A stretch of 38,185 nt of DNA, taken from the IMG/VR virus record IMGVR_UViG_3300025508_000049, positions 1 through 38,185 of that record. The stretch is one strand, 5' to 3'. The stretch comes from a virus. Under the pieces are notes generated by a model. The model saw only the letters and a list, made by a program, of their open reading frames with translations, made no database searches and had not been told where the DNA came from. The position numbers and the translations under genes are program-made. Below, piece after piece: positions 24,498 to 30,759 of this stretch; positions within the stretch are counted from its first letter, which is position 1; every line of letters begins with the position of its first letter.

Positions 24498-24569
24498 AGT
24501 AAAATTAGTTTTAGGTGTAGTGTAAGATAACAAGGGCACGCCGCGAGTTATTTGAATAAATTATAATTA

Positions 24570-24716
24570 TTAGTAAGTAGGGTATGCTGTTCTCATTGCT
24601 TCTTCAATAGCAGCTACAGTAGCTTCGTACCTAAGGCTTTCCATCTGTTTATTCGACACATATCCATGAGGAATGCATTGAGATAAATGTTTCTTATAGA
24701 GTTTCTTTGCGTCCAT
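24570..24716 (-). CDS. small protein, function unknown
   Basis: This is a 48-aa ORF, MDAKKLYKKHLSQCIPHGYV to EEAMRTAYPTY. It is helical at the C-terminus (YEATVAAIEEAM). The gap to the next ORF upstream is 8 bp, so they are likely co-transcribed. It is supported mainly by packing and by plausible composition. Confidence 0.5.
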   Translation of the reverse strand: MDAKKLYKKHLSQCIPHGYVSNKQMESLRYEATVAAIEEAMRTAYPTY

Positions 24717-24724
24717 ATGTAGTA

Positions 24725-24859
24725 TTATGTTTTTATATATTTAACAACGTCTTCACTAACTGTCTGTCCTAAAGATAAGGAAAATTCTCCACATTCACAA
24801 AACATATCATGAGTAACATTCTTAAAACATCCCTTACAGTGCCTATTCTCTTTGTCCAT
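24725..24859 (-). CDS. 44-aa mini zinc-ribbon protein
   Basis: MDKENRHCKGCFKNVTHDMF, then CECGEFSLSL and a helical tail. C8-x2-C11 and C21-x-C23 could coordinate zinc. It lies between the 94-aa gene (8-bp gap) and the 48-aa ORF. A nucleic-acid or protein-binding role is a guess from the cysteine spacing. Confidence 0.55.
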   Translation of the reverse strand: MDKENRHCKGCFKNVTHDMFCECGEFSLSLGQTVSEDVVKYIKT

Positions 24860-24867
24860 AACATTTT

Positions 24868-25152
24868 TTACAAGGGGGAAAAGGTTCTCGCGCATATTCC
24901 ACGATAAGTATAATCTTCCCTAACCCGGTTAATCCTCTTTTGAACTAAATCAGTGACTAGTACACGATCAGCCTTTTGATCACGCCCGTCATTGTAACCT
25001 TTTCTGTAGAGTTCCTTCAACCCTTCCTCGGTAAGACTTTGGGAAAGGGCCCAATTAACCCCGGCCAGGAAATGCTCTTGTGCTACATCCTGGGTAAGGT
25101 GTATGTGTTTGCTATATGTTCTAGCAGCCTTTATTACATCTTTATCTTTCAT
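24868..25152 (-). CDS. small helical protein, function unknown
   Basis: This 94-aa protein starts MKDKDVIKAARTYSKHIHLT. It has AQEHFLAGVNWALSQ (residues 24-38), a pattern seen in many small phage ORFs where an F-x-x-G-x-x-W-A helix follows an A-x-x-Y-S/A start, and then LYRKGYNDGRDQKADRVL. The shadow on the opposite strand is hydrophobic and less plausible. The role is unknown. Confidence 0.6.
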   Translation of the reverse strand: MKDKDVIKAARTYSKHIHLTQDVAQEHFLAGVNWALSQSLTEEGLKELYRKGYNDGRDQKADRVLVTDLVQKRINRVREDYTYRGICARTFSPL

Positions 25153-25254
25153 TCTGGATACTATTGGTTAATATTGTTTTTTATTGGCAAAGTCTTTGAG
25201 GATTTTGATTATCACTCGAATATAGGCTATCCCGCTTTTAAAGCCTGTAATGCT

Positions 25255-25398
25255 CTACTTAGTGTCATTTAGTTTGTTTTGAATAAAATCTAATGTTCTT
25301 TCCATTCCGTCAACAAATCCATCACACTCTTCTTGGGTATGTTCTTGTTTTATGTACTTTACCAATAACTCTACTTGTTGTAATTTACTTACTTTCAT
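25255..25398 (-). CDS. 47-aa helical protein
   Basis: This is an ORF from MKVSKLQQVELLVKYIKQEH to IQNKLNDTK. It is strongly helical and acidic, with GFVDGMERTLDFI near the end. Its ATG lies 3 bp after the TAA of the 65-aa gene. A 13-codon ORF (25227-25268, MTLSRALQALKAG) begins within its last codons and may be a remnant of a further gene. Confidence 0.55.
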   Translation of the reverse strand: MKVSKLQQVELLVKYIKQEHTQEECDGFVDGMERTLDFIQNKLNDTK

Positions 25399-25401
25399 AA
25401 T

Positions 25402-25599
25402 CTACTTTCTTAAATATTCCTGTATCCACTCCATACCCTTCTTATAAGCCTCTTCTGATGTTTCAAAAGGAGCTAATACATGCTCTGTAATCCAAGATGC
25501 TTTACCTTTTCTTATTATACCTACTATCCAATAATCTTGGTAGCTTGCCATTATAGTTACGTTTAACCACCAACCGTCTGGAATATCATTTGTATTCAT
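25402..25599 (-). CDS. small Trp-rich protein, function unknown
   Basis: This 65-aa protein starts MNTNDIPDGWWLNVTIMASY and ends SEEAYKKGMEWIQEYLRK. It has an N-terminal beta segment with five tryptophans in all and a C-terminal helix, an alpha/beta layout common in small phage proteins. Its ATG overlaps the TGA of an 18-codon ORF upstream (ATGA), suggesting coupling. No family is recognised. Confidence 0.58.
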   Translation of the reverse strand: MNTNDIPDGWWLNVTIMASYQDYWIVGIIRKGKASWITEHVLAPFETSEEAYKKGMEWIQEYLRK

Positions 25600-25678
25600 A
25601 ATTTCTCTATTTCCTGTTTAACGTCTTCCCATTCTTTAATCCAAAGATTCATATTAAACTTATGTTCTATTTCTTTTT

Positions 25679-25828
25679 TTACTTGATAGTTTCTCTATTT
25701 TTTTTTTGAAAGTCTCGTATTTCAATCCACATTTCGTGAGCATCGGTTTCGTTAAATTGAAACCCTAAATTTATAGCTGTTTGCCATATTAATTTTATTT
25801 CTGCTTTCGTTTCGTTTTTGATACTCAT
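25679..25828 (-). CDS. small protein ending after a poly-A run, possibly frameshifted
   Basis: The ORF has 49 aa, MSIKNETKAEIKLIWQTAIN to QKKNRETIK. Ten consecutive A on the coding strand (25698-25707) sit 9 codons before the stop. With one A fewer, the frame would continue as KKIEKLSSKKRNRT. In the third frame, the next 18 codons (25596-25652, MNLWIKEWEDVKQEIEKL) form a helix that reads like a displaced C-terminus. Sequencing error, slippage or decay are all possible. The start lies 5 bp after the 73-aa gene. Confidence 0.45.
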   Translation of the reverse strand: MSIKNETKAEIKLIWQTAINLGFQFNETDAHEMWIEIRDFQKKNRETIK

Positions 25829-25832
25829 TTTT

Positions 25833-26054
25833 TTAATTATTAAAAAAGTTCATATATAAAATTTTATTTAGATTATCGGTGTTAGATAATTCTGTTCTAA
25901 CGCTATTCAAAGTGTTTAAAACATCTGCGTTATCCATATCTAAAATACTTACGATTCCAACGTGTAAAGCTCCATTTTCTAATTTAGTCATATTTAAACC
26001 TCTAGAGTTTAATCCTTTATTTGCTTTGTTTATTTGTGTTTTTGTAGCTTTCAT
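25833..26054 (-). CDS. small protein, function unknown
   Basis: This is a 73-aa protein, MKATKTQINKANKGLNSRGL to NKILYMNFFNN. The N-terminal third is basic, the middle contains GALHVGIVSILDMDNADVLN, and the C-terminus is helical. A TTG-18-TATCTTTA sequence upstream (around 26091-26119) may be its own promoter. It is the first of a run of packed small genes down to 24315. Confidence 0.52.
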   Translation of the reverse strand: MKATKTQINKANKGLNSRGLNMTKLENGALHVGIVSILDMDNADVLNTLNSVRTELSNTDNLNKILYMNFFNN

Positions 26055-26080
26055 AATTTAAAATTTAAGTAGCTGTATTG

Positions 26081-26143
26081 CTATGGTGTAAAGATAAACC
26101 TTTTTTTGGATATACAATACTTTTTTATCTCTTTTGCTGTCAT
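26081..26143 (-). CDS. possible 20-aa peptide
   Basis: MTAKEIKKYCISKKRFIFTP followed by TAG. It starts 3 bp after the stop of the membrane-protein gene and is preceded by AAGTTAAGTTATG, which resembles the leader ends in this region. It is very short and basic; chance is a serious alternative. Confidence 0.25.
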   Translation of the reverse strand: MTAKEIKKYCISKKRFIFTP

Positions 26144-26146
26144 AAC

Positions 26147-26443
26147 TTAACTTATATAATGTATAATATTAATTGCCTGAGCTATTAAAGATATTATTAG
26201 TAACGAAGTACCTTTCGTATGATCTTTATCGTTTATATTCTCATAGATCCATACTGGAATATATGCTAATATCGCTACTAATGCTATTGATGAAAAAAAT
26301 ATGGTCATACCTAATGAATTTTTTTGGAATTTTTTTTCTCGATTTTCGTGTTTTATAACCTTTTTTACAATTCTAAATATACGAATAACTACCTTATTAA
26401 CCAAATACCTCAGTAAATAAAAAGGTATATATGTATATACCAC
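26147..26443 (-). CDS. two-helix membrane protein with an abnormal start context
   Basis: The longest frame gives 98 aa. Two hydrophobic helices are clear (GMTIFFSSIALVAILAYIPV, and TSLLIISLIAQAINIIHYIS at the C-terminus). A full promoter cassette (26372-26404) lies inside the first 24 codons. Its leader ends AAAAAAGGTTATA where every other cassette ends GTTATG, so the expected ATG is ATA at 26354-26356, in frame (residue 30). Either translation starts at ATA, at the internal Met of GMTIFF, or at the upstream ATG (26443), or the start has been lost by mutation. Confidence 0.5.
   Translation of the reverse strand: MVYTYIPFYLLRYLVNKVVIRIFRIVKKVIKHENREKKFQKNSLGMTIFFSSIALVAILAYIPVWIYENINDKDHTKGTSLLIISLIAQAINIIHYIS
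26372..26404 (-). promoter_or_regulatory. early-type promoter before an ATA codon
   Basis: TTG at 26402-26404, a 20-nt spacer and TATATTTAGA at 26372-26381, followed by an A-rich leader and GGTTATA. The element is as complete as its siblings, which argues that the gene downstream was, or is, expressed from here. Confidence 0.6.
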
Positions 26444-26595
26444 CTATATGGTGAAAAATCGACAGCATTATGACCACTAGTATGGGCTCTCCCGCCTGTG
26501 CTCTCACCCCGTTAGGGAACAATACCGGCAGTGTTATATCAGTATGATCTAACCTTGATAGCAACCTGATCTATCTCCTTCCGGAACAAGGAAGG
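26444..26595 (-). other. 152-bp noncoding island, richer in G+C
   Basis: There is no ORF of note. By eye this stretch has more G+C than its surroundings. It contains CCTTCC/GGAAGG and GGG...CCC inverted repeats on the coding strand (for example GGCGGGAGAGCCC). There is no T-loop consensus that would support a tRNA. It could be a small RNA or a relic. Confidence 0.35.
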
Positions 26596-26907
26596 CTATT
26601 CGCCCTCCACTAGTTCCATGTCTGTGTATCTCATCTTGTAGCTTGTCTGTTGGCTCATCATATCATATGAGTACATATGCAAGTACGTCTTCTTACTACT
26701 ACTCAGTCTAACATTCATACCATCGTAGATTAATTCATCAGCCTTCTCTATTGATAGACTAGCTCCATAGTCTTCATCATAACTATAACATCTGATAATA
26801 TAGTCTAGATCTTTGTACTTAATTCTTAACTCAGTATCCTCCTCGATTAGATTTGCTATTGCCTCTCTAATGTTTAATGTTGCTTTTAATTGTGCTGTGT
26901 AAGTCAT
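26596..26907 (-). CDS. small accessory protein, function unknown
   Basis: This 103-aa protein starts MTYTAQLKATLNIREAIANL and ends MRYTDMELVEGE. The layout is alpha/beta with a Tyr-rich second half (YLHMYSYDMMSQQTSYKMRY). It has its own early-type cassette at 26930-26962 and the standard leader AACAATAAGAGTTATG. No family is recognised. Confidence 0.6.
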   Translation of the reverse strand: MTYTAQLKATLNIREAIANLIEEDTELRIKYKDLDYIIRCYSYDEDYGASLSIEKADELIYDGMNVRLSSSKKTYLHMYSYDMMSQQTSYKMRYTDMELVEGE

Positions 26908-26929
26908 AACTCTTATTGTTTTAATTATA

Positions 26930-26962
26930 CCTAAATATAAGAAATATATAACAGTGAGGCAA
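26930..26962 (-). promoter_or_regulatory. early-type promoter for the 103-aa gene
   Basis: TTG at 26960-26962, a 20-nt spacer, TATATTTAGG at 26930-26939, then TATAATTAAAACAATAAGAG to the ATG at 26907. This is a reference example of the cassette. Confidence 0.72.
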
Positions 26963-26980
26963 CTTTAATTGCCGTGAAGT

Positions 26981-27190
26981 TTAGTCAGTTGTTAGAGAGA
27001 ATACTCTGTAGTTATCTAATGTTTCCTGAATACTATCTCTTCTTAGTTGACTCTTTGAGAACTCTAACCCATCCTCTTTCAACACCTCCCTGGTAGCATC
27101 ATATAGTAATTTACTTTGTACTAACATCTCTACAGTCATTGACTTATATTGCTCATGCGTTAACTTCTCTATAAATGATTCTAATGTCAT
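26981..27190 (-). CDS. small helical protein without its own cassette
   Basis: This is a 69-aa protein, MTLESFIEKLTHEQYKSMTV to DNYRVFSLTTD, probably all-helical. Unlike its neighbours it lacks a cassette; a terminator hairpin (27203-27230) stands directly before it. It would thus rely on readthrough from the peptidase-like gene upstream or on an unseen promoter. Confidence 0.58.
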   Translation of the reverse strand: MTLESFIEKLTHEQYKSMTVEMLVQSKLLYDATREVLKEDGLEFSKSQLRRDSIQETLDNYRVFSLTTD

Positions 27191-27202
27191 AATGTTTGGT
27201 AT

Positions 27203-27230
27203 TAAAAGAAGGAGGGTTTTTACACCCTCC
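27203..27230 (-). terminator. intrinsic terminator after the peptidase-like gene
   Basis: The coding strand has GGAGGG, an 8-nt loop and CCCTCC followed by TTCTTTT. The stem is 27225-27230 with 27211-27216. It is 9 bp after the TAA at 27239. Confidence 0.65.
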
Positions 27231-27238
27231 GTTCCTAG

Positions 27239-27754
27239 TTAAAATTCTAATGCTAACTGTATTCCTAATCCTGTTCTTATCAACTCATATGCTGATTGTA
27301 CCTTTCTTGTTGGTAAGAATGTCATACCTTTCCAATCGATTAACTCTCCATCTTGAATTGTTAAAGCATGTTTAGCTACTAACACTATAAATGTCCCTTC
27401 TGGATTAGCTTGAACGAATGACTTAAGAGTCTTTTGTCTCCATACTTCCTCTCCATGAAGTTTGTATAGATTTCTAGTCTGCTTTCTAGTACAGATCTTT
27501 ACGTCAAATGTTCTCCCATCTAACTCTATTCCGTCCTTAGAAGCTTTCTCCATTCTACCTACAATCTGTTCGTTCTTTGTTCCTCTTCTGTCAACTCTCT
27601 TAAACTCTTCTTTACAGAATTTATGAGCTGAATTGTAAGCAATACCACTAGCAGCAGCTAAGCTTCTTACTACACAATCATTCTTTTCACCTCTCGCTAA
27701 AGCTGATCCTGATTCGATTAACTCGTTGTAACTGTTTTCAATTTGTAAATACAT
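27239..27754 (-). CDS. papain-like/C39-type cysteine peptidase-fold protein
   Basis: This 171-aa protein has a candidate nucleophile at C27 in K-N-D-C-V-V-R-S-L-A-A-A-S-G, and a candidate general base at H129 in TFIVLVAKHALTIQDGELID, followed by D135 and D140-W141. The layout N-D-C-x-x-R-A/S-L-A at the N-terminus, with an H-A-x-x-x-x-D-G-x-x-x-D-W strand pair ~100 residues later, is typical of small phage proteins with a papain-like (C39/transglutaminase-like) fold. It may cleave a host or phage protein, or be an inactive relative. It has its own cassette at 27777-27809 and a strong terminator. The substrate is unknown. Confidence 0.65.
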   Translation of the reverse strand: MYLQIENSYNELIESGSALARGEKNDCVVRSLAAASGIAYNSAHKFCKEEFKRVDRRGTKNEQIVGRMEKASKDGIELDGRTFDVKICTRKQTRNLYKLHGEEVWRQKTLKSFVQANPEGTFIVLVAKHALTIQDGELIDWKGMTFLPTRKVQSAYELIRTGLGIQLALEF

Positions 27755-27776
27755 AACCTCTGTTTTAATTATTATA

Positions 27777-27809
27777 CCTAAATATAAGAAATATCTACGT
27801 TACTAGCAA
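27777..27809 (-). promoter_or_regulatory. early-type promoter for the peptidase-like gene
   Basis: TTG at 27807-27809, a 20-nt spacer, TATATTTAGG at 27777-27786, then an A/T-rich leader ending AACAGAGGTTATG. Confidence 0.72.
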
Positions 27810-27821
27810 CTAATTCCGGAA

Positions 27822-27944
27822 TCATTTTGCATGACCTATTTGACTTTCTCTTAATATGTTACCTAAGTTTACATTGAAGATATATTCTGCTAATACCTTT
27901 GATCTTATCTCATTCATTCGCTCGTTGTATCCTTCTGGTGGCAT
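27822..27944 (-). CDS. 40-aa protein downstream of the SH3-like gene
   Basis: MPPEGYNERMNEIRSKVLAE to LRESQIGHAK. It lies 18 bp after the stop of the 68-aa gene and before the next cassette, so it would be the second gene of a two-gene unit. It is helical and supported by context only. Confidence 0.5.
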   Translation of the reverse strand: MPPEGYNERMNEIRSKVLAEYIFNVNLGNILRESQIGHAK

Positions 27945-27962
27945 AGTATTGTTTTTTAATTG

Positions 27963-28169
27963 TTATTTAGTTAATTTAATTGTTTTTCTATCAACTGACC
28001 ATAATGGAGTTCTACCTAAAGTTACTTGAAACTCTCCATGGATAGGATTCACTCCTGCGAAGGTTAAAATACCTACGTACCTCTCTCCTTTAACCTTAAC
28101 CTCTACCTTCTTTCCAATCCAGCGTTTGAATTGTGGTACTGTCTGCTTTAATAGTAAATCTTTAAACAT
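27963..28169 (-). CDS. small beta-barrel-like protein
   Basis: This 68-aa protein starts MFKDLLLKQTVPQFKRWIGK. A short helix is followed by five likely strands (KVEVKVKGERYVGILTFAG, FQVTLGRTPLWSVDRKTIKL), the layout of an Lsm/SH3-type barrel. Such folds bind RNA, DNA or protein, but no specific family is recognised. It is driven by the cassette at 28189-28221. Confidence 0.6.
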   Translation of the reverse strand: MFKDLLLKQTVPQFKRWIGKKVEVKVKGERYVGILTFAGVNPIHGEFQVTLGRTPLWSVDRKTIKLTK

Positions 28170-28188
28170 AACCTCTGTTTTAAATATA

Positions 28189-28221
28189 CCTAAATATATG
28201 AATAATCTAGTTAGGATCCAA
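28189..28221 (-). promoter_or_regulatory. early-type promoter for the 68-aa gene
   Basis: TTG at 28219-28221, a 20-nt spacer, TATATTTAGG at 28189-28198. The TTG lies inside the last codons of the 85-aa gene. Confidence 0.7.
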
Positions 28222-28468
28222 CTTTTAAATGAGTATATAATGATCCGTAGTACCCTCCTCCTCCTTTATTAGAGCTCCAGGTATCTGCATGAACTCCTGT
28301 AGCACCGGTAATAATTTCATCTCCTTTTTGGTACCTGTACTGTCTTACAAACCCTACTCCTTCCTTATCGATAGGAACAAACCCTGCTCGAGTTAAGGCA
28401 TTATAATGCCACTGATCTTCTACCTTGTGTACTTTCTTATCTGCTTTGTTAAAATCTACTGTGTTCAT
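28211..28468 (-). CDS. small Gly/Tyr-rich protein, function unknown
   Basis: This is an 85-aa protein, MNTVDFNKADKKVHKVEDQW with a C-terminal SSNKGGGGYYGSLYTHLKVG. The middle segment ALTRAGFVPIDKEGVGFVRQ looks like a compact alpha/beta unit. It is expressed from the cassette at 28491-28523. No family is recognised. Confidence 0.6.
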   Translation of the reverse strand: MNTVDFNKADKKVHKVEDQWHYNALTRAGFVPIDKEGVGFVRQYRYQKGDEIITGATGVHADTWSSNKGGGGYYGSLYTHLKVGS

Positions 28469-28490
28469 AACTCTTATTGTTTTAATTATA

Positions 28491-28523
28491 ACTAAATATA
28501 TGAATAATAACTCTGTTAGGCAA
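28491..28523 (-). promoter_or_regulatory. early-type promoter for the 85-aa gene (TATATTTAGT variant)
   Basis: TTG at 28521-28523, a 20-nt spacer, TATATTTAGT at 28491-28500. The last core base is T instead of G. The TTG lies inside the 3' end of the 118-aa gene. Confidence 0.68.
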
Positions 28524-28872
28524 CTCTACCTAACAGTTTTTCTAGTTCCGGAAACTGCCCTCCTATAGTCTTCATTTGAGCTATCTTCTTACTCTCCTCT
28601 CTCTTCTTAGCAATCGCTTGCTTCTTTTCCTCTCTATAAGCTTCAACCCAATATGCCATTTGATCTTCATGCTGATCTAAAGCCTCTCCTCTATCAGCTT
28701 CTGACTCATATCTCTGCCAATGACTTCCGTAAGCACTTTCCCACTCTACAGCTGGTACTGTAAACTTACCTTCTGCATCCATTCCATAATCTATATCACT
28801 TACATAACTTCCTCCTGTATTGCAATATGCTTCGAACTCCTTATTTGTAATTTTAATCTCTGTAGTACCCAT
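28516..28872 (-). CDS. acidic N-terminus / basic coiled-coil protein
   Basis: In this 118-aa protein, residues 1-60 are acidic and aromatic (FEAYCNTGGSYVSDIDYGMD, WESAYGSHWQRYESE). Residues ~75-100 form a highly charged helix (YREEKKQAIAKKREESKKIA). The C-terminus is GGQFPELEKLLGRVA. It has its own cassette at 28895-28927. No family is recognised. Confidence 0.6.
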   Translation of the reverse strand: MGTTEIKITNKEFEAYCNTGGSYVSDIDYGMDAEGKFTVPAVEWESAYGSHWQRYESEADRGEALDQHEDQMAYWVEAYREEKKQAIAKKREESKKIAQMKTIGGQFPELEKLLGRVA

Positions 28873-28894
28873 AACTCTTATCGTTTTAATTATA

Positions 28895-28927
28895 CCTAAA
28901 TATACGATTAATTAAGGTAGTAGGCAA
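28895..28927 (-). promoter_or_regulatory. early-type promoter for the 118-aa gene
   Basis: TTG at 28925-28927, a 20-nt spacer, TATATTTAGG at 28895-28904. A terminator hairpin (28938-28966) lies just upstream of it. Confidence 0.72.
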
Positions 28928-28937
28928 CTAATTTAAT

Positions 28938-28966
28938 AAGAAAAGGCTCCTTAAAAAAAGAGCCTT
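28938..28966 (-). terminator. intrinsic terminator after the 276-aa gene
   Basis: Coding-strand AAGGCTC (28960-28966) pairs with GAGCCTT (28943-28949) around a T-rich loop and is followed by TTCTTATT. Confidence 0.65.
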
Positions 28967-28996
28967 ATTCCTAATAATAATTAAAACTACAGTGGG

Positions 28997-29827
28997 TTAT
29001 GAAGCAACTGTATTTGGTTGAACAACTTGCTTTGAATGATATCTTATCAAGTTCTCTATATTTTTATATCTTACATTTTCAAATGTATGTGTGTAAGTAT
29101 TCTCTGTTTCTATTCTCTTATCATCTACATATTCATATTCATACTGGACTAAATTTAATTCAATATTACATGACTTTCCCGATTTGGTTTTAGAAACGAT
29201 TCTAGCTTTTTTAATCTGTCTTACTTCATGATTGAAAGCAATATCCATCATTGGATAGTTACATTTCTTTCCTGTCTCAAAATTTATCTTTCCAAACTCT
29301 ACTCCTTCTTTTTCAAGACGATCTAAAAGTATTTGTTTTGCTTCTTGCTTCTGCCTATCTTCCACTCCTGTAATCTCTTTCTCTAAATCCCAAATCTCTT
29401 TGTACTTTTTATTAATCCCCTCTTTACATTCAGAATGTATAGCATTTATATTATTGATAATAGTCTGCTTATCTAATAAGATAACCTTAGCACAATTTCC
29501 CATTACGATTAATCTCTCTAATTCAAAAGTAGATTCTTCTGATGTCGAGTAAGCTGACATCCTAAGTCCTCTTACTGCTTTAGTATCATCACCATAAAAA
29601 GTATCAAATTGTAATGAAAACATCTCTCTAGCAAAAGTCTCATCATCTCTTTTTCTTTCAACTTGGAATGATGAACTTCCTTGTTTAATATCAAACCCTT
29701 CTATGAGCTGATCGCCAAAACGATGATTAACGTACTCTGTACATCTTGCGTTTCTAATGTCTTCTAAGTCCCATCTCTCTTTCTTAAGTTCGATAAGCTT
29801 CTCTTGTAAAATTTGTAATGCTGTCAT
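28997..29827 (-). CDS. coiled-coil accessory protein, largest of the array
   Basis: The 276-aa protein has N-terminal helix KLIELKKERWDLEDI. A beta-rich middle (FDIKQGSSSFQVERKRDDET) leads into a charged helical stretch at ~120-175 (INKKYKEIWDLEKEI, KQILLDRLEKEGVEF). The C-terminal domain has alternating strands (IELNLVQYEYEYVDDKR, NTYTHTFENVRYK). It could bind nucleic acid or a host protein; no family is recognised. Its cassette is at 29852-29884 and a strong terminator follows. Confidence 0.6.
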   Translation of the reverse strand: MTALQILQEKLIELKKERWDLEDIRNARCTEYVNHRFGDQLIEGFDIKQGSSSFQVERKRDDETFAREMFSLQFDTFYGDDTKAVRGLRMSAYSTSEESTFELERLIVMGNCAKVILLDKQTIINNINAIHSECKEGINKKYKEIWDLEKEITGVEDRQKQEAKQILLDRLEKEGVEFGKINFETGKKCNYPMMDIAFNHEVRQIKKARIVSKTKSGKSCNIELNLVQYEYEYVDDKRIETENTYTHTFENVRYKNIENLIRYHSKQVVQPNTVAS

Positions 29828-29851
29828 AACCTTTATATGTTTTTAATTATA

Positions 29852-29884
29852 CCTAAATATAAGAAATATATATACGTTAGCCAA
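29852..29884 (-). promoter_or_regulatory. early-type promoter for the 276-aa gene
   Basis: TTG at 29882-29884, a 20-nt spacer, TATATTTAGG at 29852-29861. The TTG overlaps the last codons of the 136-aa gene. Confidence 0.72.
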
Positions 29885-30287
29885 CTATTTCTTTAAGTTC
29901 TTTTAAAGTATTTTGACAGGTTATTAGTTGCTTTTCTAATAAATTAATCTTATCTTTAGCAGCTTTTCTAATATCTAATTGATCAGAATACATCGCTTTA
30001 TAAAACTCACCCTCTGTAATAGTAGTTTTCTCCGGAACTTCCTCTATATTAATATCTCTTAAATCTCTATCAGTAAAAATAGTAGCTCCCCAATGACATC
30101 CATATCCTCCCCTACCTGGTGCAAATCCCACTTTTACAACTCCGGCAACTTTTAATAATTCTCTCTCTAAATCCTTATCAAATTTATTAACAAATAAGAA
30201 CTTTAATCTTCTTCCCTCTACTCTCTTATCATTAAAAATGGTAACAGACTTTCCTAATTCCTTTTCAATAAAATGCTTTAGTTTCAT
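29877..30287 (-). CDS. small alpha/beta protein with a C-terminal coiled coil
   Basis: This 136-aa protein starts MKLKHFIEKELGKSVTIFND. Residues ~25-75 include LKFLFVNKFDKDLERELLKV and FAPGRGGYGCHWGATIF, the latter Gly/aromatic-rich. The last 35 residues are a coiled coil (KINLLEKQLITCQNTLKELK). It has its own cassette at 30308-30340, whose TTG sits in the loop of the preceding terminator. No family is recognised. Confidence 0.6.
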   Translation of the reverse strand: MKLKHFIEKELGKSVTIFNDKRVEGRRLKFLFVNKFDKDLERELLKVAGVVKVGFAPGRGGYGCHWGATIFTDRDLRDINIEEVPEKTTITEGEFYKAMYSDQLDIRKAAKDKINLLEKQLITCQNTLKELKEIVG

Positions 30288-30307
30288 AACCTATTGTTTT
30301 AATTATA

Positions 30308-30340
30308 CCTAAATATATGAAATAAAAAGGGAAGGAGCAA
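30308..30340 (-). promoter_or_regulatory. early-type promoter embedded in a terminator
   Basis: TTG at 30338-30340, a 20-nt spacer, TATATTTAGG at 30308-30317. The TTG is in the loop of the hairpin 30329-30348, and the spacer includes the terminator's T-tract. Confidence 0.72.
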
Positions 30341-30349
30341 CTCTTCCCC
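30323..30349 (-). terminator. terminator sharing bases with the next promoter
   Basis: Coding-strand GGGAAG (30343-30348) pairs with CTTCCC (30329-30334), followed by TTTTTATTT. The 8-nt loop carries AGTTGCTC. Confidence 0.65.
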
Positions 30350-30364
30350 TTATTTCTTTTTCAA

Positions 30365-30520
30365 CTATTCTACTATAAAATCTACAGCTTCCTCTCCTAT
30401 TCCTTTACCATTTCTAGTAATCTCATAACTAGGATCCATTCCGGACACCATTATATCATTAACTAATTCATTAATACTGTTAAACTCCTTTTTGTAATAC
30501 TCACATTTTAAACTATACAT
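30365..30520 (-). CDS. 51-aa protein, start corrected past the promoter
   Basis: The longest frame starts at 30592, but those first 24 codons run through the promoter cassette. The ATG at 30520 (MYSLKCEYYKKEFNSINELV) follows the usual leader AAACAAAGGATATG. The small alpha/beta protein ends GKGIGEEAVDFIVE. No family is recognised. Confidence 0.58.
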   Translation of the reverse strand: MYSLKCEYYKKEFNSINELVNDIMVSGMDPSYEITRNGKGIGEEAVDFIVE

Positions 30521-30542
30521 ATCCTTTGTTTTAATTATTATA

Positions 30543-30575
30543 CCTAAATATATGAAATATCTTTGAGAGGAGCAA
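30543..30575 (-). promoter_or_regulatory. early-type promoter for the 51-aa gene
   Basis: TTG at 30573-30575, a 20-nt spacer, TATATTTAGG at 30543-30552, 4 bp after the preceding stop. Confidence 0.72.
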
Positions 30576-30578
30576 CTT

Positions 30579-30746
30579 CTACATCCACTCATTTTCTACA
30601 TAAATACTTATCTTATCACACATGTAATCTAGATCATCAACATCTTCTTGACTGAATCCTTCTGCTATTGCTAGCTTTATAAATGTGTCAACTCGAATAC
30701 CTGCAAATACGAGCAGTTTAAGTAGTCCTACTGAAATTAATATCAT
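30579..30746 (-). CDS. 55-aa protein with a hydrophobic N-terminus
   Basis: MILISVGLLKLLVFAGIRVD, then TFIKLAIAEGFSQEDVDDLD and VENEWM. The start may be a short membrane or export segment. It follows the 54-aa ORF by 13 bp with no cassette between them, so they form a two-gene unit. Confidence 0.52.
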   Translation of the reverse strand: MILISVGLLKLLVFAGIRVDTFIKLAIAEGFSQEDVDDLDYMCDKISIYVENEWM

Positions 30747-30759
30747 AACCTTTTATTTT

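Noticed and set aside
25227-25268. 13-codon ORF MTLSRALQALKAG, resembling the start of DUF2829/Tad2-type proteins
   Set aside because: Only 13 residues are left before stops in the frame. The similarity is too short to separate a gene remnant from chance.
26444-26595. Possible tRNA or tRNA relic
   Set aside because: A GAGAGC-type D-arm-like segment is present, but no T-arm consensus, acceptor pairing or plausible anticodon loop was found.
26930-26939. TATAAT after the TATATTTAGG core as a -10 box of the enterobacterial type
   Set aside because: The constant 20-nt distance links TTG to TATATTTAG, not to TATAAT, and TATAAT varies (TGTAAT, TATAATAATT) among copies.
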